Origin: Pseudomonas sp. ACN8
GTDB lineage: Bacteria; Pseudomonadota; Gammaproteobacteria; Pseudomonadales; Pseudomonadaceae
Length of the DNA stretch: 64,000 bases
NCBI RefSeq assembly: GCF_002303925.1
Contig: NZ_MRCS01000014.1
Span: 62,001-126,000 of the forward strand
Direction of reading: 5' to 3'
Made by a program: the position numbers and the translations under genes. Under the pieces are notes generated by a model. That model was not told where the DNA came from. It did not search any database and saw only the letters and a program-made list of their open reading frames with translations. This document shows, in pieces, positions 61,254-64,000 of this stretch (position 1 is its first letter; each line of letters opens with the position of its first letter).

Positions 61254-63437
61254 ATGCGCGATGATCTCTCCCTTCTGCTGAACTCCCTCAACGATGCCCA
61301 ACGCCAGGCCGTAGCAGCCCCCGTGGGTCGTCAGTTGGTCCTGGCCGGTGCTGGTTCCGGTAAAACCCGAGTGCTGGTGCACCGTATCGCCTGGTTGATC
61401 CAGGTCGAAAACGCCTCGCCCCACTCCATTCTGTCGGTGACCTTCACCAACAAGGCTGCTGCCGAGATGCGCCAGCGCATCGAGCAGTTGATGGGTATCA
61501 ACCCGGCCGGCATGTGGGTCGGCACCTTCCACGGCCTGGCGCACCGCCTTCTGCGGGCGCACTGGCAGGAAGCGGGCTTGAGCCAGACCTTCCAGATTCT
61601 CGACAGCGATGACCAGCAGCGGCTGGTCAAGCGGGTGATCCGCGAACTCGGCCTGGACGAACAGCGCTGGCCGGCCCGTCAGGCCCAGTGGTTCATCAAC
61701 GGGCAGAAAGACGAAGGCCTGCGCCCGCAACACATCCAGGCCAGTGGCGACCTGTTCCTGGCGACCATGCGCGGCATCTATGAAGCCTACGAGGCCGCCT
61801 GCCTGCGTGCGGGTGTCATCGACTTCTCCGAATTGCTGCTGCGCGCCCTCGATCTGTGGCGCGATCACCCAGGCCTGCTTGCTCACTATCAAAAGCGCTT
61901 CCGGCACATCCTGGTGGACGAGTTCCAGGACACCAACGCCGTGCAATATGCCTGGTTGCGCCTGCTGGCCAAGGGCGGCGACAGCCTGATGGTGGTGGGC
62001 GACGACGACCAGTCCATCTACGGCTGGCGCGGCGCGAAAATCGAGAACATTTACCAGTATTCCGAAGACTTCCCGGACGCCGTAACCATTCGCCTGGAGC
62101 AAAACTATCGCTCCACCGCCGGTATCCTGAAGGCTGCCAACGCCTTGATCGCCAATAACACCGGGCGCCTGGGCAAAGAGTTGTGGACAGACGGCGGCGA
62201 AGGCGAAGCGATCAACCTGTACGCCGCCTTCAACGAGCACGACGAAGCACGCTACGTTGTCGAAACCATCGAAAGTGCGCTGAAAACCGGCTTGTCTCGC
62301 AGCGATATCGCGATTCTGTACCGCTCCAACGCCCAATCGCGGGTTCTGGAAGAAGCCCTGCTGCGCGAGCGCATTCCCTACCGCATCTATGGCGGTCAGC
62401 GCTTCTTCGAACGCGCCGAAATCAAGAACGCCATGGCCTACCTGCGCTTGCTCGAAGGCCGTGGCAACGATGCCGCGCTGGAACGGGTCATCAACGTGCC
62501 GGCCCGTGGCATCGGCGAGAAAACCGTCGAAGCGATCCGCGACCATGCGCGCCACAGCGATGTATCGATGTGGGAAGCGATGCGCCAACTGGTGGCCAAC
62601 AAAGGCCTGACCGGTCGTGCGGCCGGCGCCTTGGGCGCGTTTATCGAGCTGATCGAGAACCTCGCCGCCAAATGCATGGAAATGCCACTGCACCTGATGA
62701 CCCAGACCGTCATCGAGCAGTCGGGGCTGATTGCCTATCACGAAGCGGAAAAAGGCGAGAAAGGCCAGGCACGGGTAGAAAACCTTGAGGAACTGGTCAG
62801 CGCCGCGCGCAACTTCGAAAACAGTGAAGAAGACGAAGACCTGACGCCATTGGCGGCGTTCCTCGGTCACGCGTCTTTGGAGGCTGGCGACACCCAGGCC
62901 GACGAGCACGAAGACAGCATCCAGCTGATGACCCTGCACAGCGCCAAGGGCCTGGAATTCCCTTACGTGTTCCTGGTGGGCATGGAAGAAGGTCTGTTCC
63001 CGCACAAGATGAGCCTGGAGGAGCCTGGCCGCCTTGAGGAAGAACGTCGTCTGGCCTACGTAGGCATCACCCGGGCCATGCAGAACCTGGTGATGACCTA
63101 TGCTGAAACCCGACGCCTTTATGGCAGCGAGACCTACAACAAGGTGTCGCGCTTCGTACGCGAAGTTCCGAAAGGCCTGATTCAGGAGGTGCGGCTGTCC
63201 AACAGCGTCAGCCGTCCGTTCGGTGGCAACCAGTCGATGAGTGGCAGCAACCTGTTCAGCGGCAGCGAGATTCCGCAGACCGGCTTCAGCCTGGGCCAGA
63301 CCGTACGGCACTCGGTGTTTGGCGATGGCGTGATTCTGAACTTCGAAGGCGCCGGGGCTCAGGCCCGGGTGCAGGTGAACTTCAGCGAAGGCAGCAAGTG
63401 GCTGATGCTGGGTTACGCCAAGCTGGAAGCTATTTAG
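61254..63437 (+). CDS. uvrD: DNA helicase II UvrD
   Basis: A 727-residue SF1 3'-5' helicase for nucleotide-excision and mismatch repair. Walker A is AGAGSGKTRVLVHR near residue 30; HILVDEFQDTN is motif II; GDDDQSIYGWRGA is motif III; LHSAKGLEFPYVFLVGMEEG is motif V, and YVGITRAM is motif VI. The C-terminal tail ends VQVNFSEGSKWLMLGYAKLE, the usual UvrD/PcrA Tudor-like domain. It is transcribed away from the GGDEF-EAL gene. Confidence 0.97.
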   Translation: MRDDLSLLLNSLNDAQRQAVAAPVGRQLVLAGAGSGKTRVLVHRIAWLIQVENASPHSILSVTFTNKAAAEMRQRIEQLMGINPAGMWVGTFHGLAHRLLRAHWQEAGLSQTFQILDSDDQQRLVKRVIRELGLDEQRWPARQAQWFINGQKDEGLRPQHIQASGDLFLATMRGIYEAYEAACLRAGVIDFSELLLRALDLWRDHPGLLAHYQKRFRHILVDEFQDTNAVQYAWLRLLAKGGDSLMVVGDDDQSIYGWRGAKIENIYQYSEDFPDAVTIRLEQNYRSTAGILKAANALIANNTGRLGKELWTDGGEGEAINLYAAFNEHDEARYVVETIESALKTGLSRSDIAILYRSNAQSRVLEEALLRERIPYRIYGGQRFFERAEIKNAMAYLRLLEGRGNDAALERVINVPARGIGEKTVEAIRDHARHSDVSMWEAMRQLVANKGLTGRAAGALGAFIELIENLAAKCMEMPLHLMTQTVIEQSGLIAYHEAEKGEKGQARVENLEELVSAARNFENSEEDEDLTPLAAFLGHASLEAGDTQADEHEDSIQLMTLHSAKGLEFPYVFLVGMEEGLFPHKMSLEEPGRLEEERRLAYVGITRAMQNLVMTYAETRRLYGSETYNKVSRFVREVPKGLIQEVRLSNSVSRPFGGNQSMSGSNLFSGSEIPQTGFSLGQTVRHSVFGDGVILNFEGAGAQARVQVNFSEGSKWLMLGYAKLEAI

Positions 63438-63463
63438 GTCGCACTGACTAAAGGCACTGAAAA

Positions 63464-63904
63464 ATGGGCTCGGGCTTTTTTTCTTCCTGGACATTCTGGG
63501 CCCTGTTATCGGCGGCTTTCGCGGCAATGACCGCCATTTTCGCGAAAGTCGGCATCGAAAACGTCAACTCCGACTTCGCCACCCTGCTGCGTACGATAGT
63601 GGTATTGGTCAGCCTGGCCTTGATTTTGTACGCCACGGGCCAATATCAGTCATTAGGATCGATCTCTGCAAAGAGCTACCTGTTCCTGCTGCTGTCGGGT
63701 CTTGCCACCGGTGCATCGTGGGTCTGCTATTTCCGCGCACTCAAGGCCGGCCCGGCGTCACTGGTTGCCCCAGTGGACAAACTCAGCGTGGTGCTGGTGG
63801 CTGTTCTTGGCGTTGTCCTGCTGGGTGAAAAACTCGACCTGCGCCAATGGGGCGGAATCGGCCTGATCACGGCCGGGGTGGTCATGCTGGCTCTGCGACG
63901 CTAG
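63464..63904 (+). CDS. Single-domain EamA/DMT-family membrane protein
   Basis: A 146-residue hydrophobic protein with about five membrane helices and one EamA domain (FWALLSAAFAAMTAIFAKVG, FRALKAGPASLVAPVDKLSV, LGEKLDLRQWGGIGLITAG). Most transporters of this family have two EamA repeats, so this half-size form probably works as a dimer. Substrate is unknown. It follows uvrD by 26 bases and may be cotranscribed with it. Confidence 0.88.
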   Translation: MGSGFFSSWTFWALLSAAFAAMTAIFAKVGIENVNSDFATLLRTIVVLVSLALILYATGQYQSLGSISAKSYLFLLLSGLATGASWVCYFRALKAGPASLVAPVDKLSVVLVAVLGVVLLGEKLDLRQWGGIGLITAGVVMLALRR

Positions 63905-64000
63905 GCGACCGTCCTACAAACCCTATCCACTCATCTGACAGATCAAAGTCAAAAGGCCTTCTTGCACTGACGGGAGCTGAACACGACCTGTCAGGCAAAA

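Noticed and set aside
61134..63527. Long minus-strand open frame across uvrD
   Set aside because: It overlaps the full uvrD motif set; composition is typical of antisense frames in high-GC genes.

Overview
The window reads as a chromosomal segment of a Pseudomonas, most likely of the P. fluorescens group. The evidence is high-GC Pseudomonas-type proteins throughout, eleven copies of the fluorescens-type REP inverted pair (core GGGAGCGAGC-TGCTCGCGA) between genes, and a gene order (gmk-rpoZ-spoT-ridA, oxyR-recG, hupA-rubredoxin, ubiC-ubiA-phoB-phoR, phoU-pstBACS, purK-purE, aspA, oadA/pycA/LysR, RpiR regulator, GGDEF-EAL, uvrD) that matches, from memory, the P. aeruginosa PA5336-PA5443 order. 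No tRNA, rRNA, prophage, transposase or CRISPR array was seen.

Layout. 1-4.1 kb: end of gmk, rpoZ, spoT, ridA and a lipoprotein. 4.2-12.1 kb: an NAD-dependent epimerase-like protein, the exbB-exbD-tonB energy-transduction operon, oxyR, recG and a YbaK-HDOD fusion. 12.2-15.3 kb: accessory genes (delta-60 propeller, SCP2-like protein, DUF6124 protein with a structured leader) and hupA. 15.5-18.9 kb: rubredoxin reductase and rubredoxin, ubiC-ubiA, and a secreted COG4315 protein. 19-32 kb: phosphate regulon: phoB-phoR behind a Pho box, a CNNM/CBS membrane protein, an M23 peptidase, a response regulator, then phoU-pstB-pstA-pstC-pstS on the minus strand with separate Pho boxes at pstC and pstS. 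32-37.9 kb: MFS transporter, thioesterase, mutarotase, DUF3299 protein, GlsB-like membrane protein, and purE-purK behind a possible attenuator. 38-39.6 kb: an AT-rich insert with two tandem small metzincin-type metalloprotease genes. 39.6-45.3 kb: LysR regulator, aspA, an amino-acid:sodium symporter behind a multibranched RNA leader, and asparaginase: an Asn/Asp use cluster. 45.4-48.7 kb: AraC regulator, acetylpolyamine deacetylase, polyamine-binding protein. 48.8-52.2 kb: MocR regulator divergent from a PaiB-like protein and two GNAT enzymes. 52.3-56.9 kb: two-subunit pyruvate carboxylase with its LysR regulator. 57-64 kb: a HexR-like regulator with an intact operator but no neighbouring zwf, a GGDEF-EAL protein, uvrD and a DMT protein.

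Best candidates for something undescribed: (1) the twin 185/189-aa metzincins; (2) five tandem 12-bp units, three of them perfect or near-perfect DnaA boxes plus one degenerate unit set, in the linker of the MocR gene, with a further perfect box next to them in another reading frame; (3) the branched RNA upstream of the symporter; (4) the DUF6124 leader, with a 17-bp long-range stem and two competing copies of a 7-mer complementary to a site just before the start codon; (5) an intrinsic terminator inside the purE leader. All functional assignments come from reading motifs and family knowledge; no database search was run.
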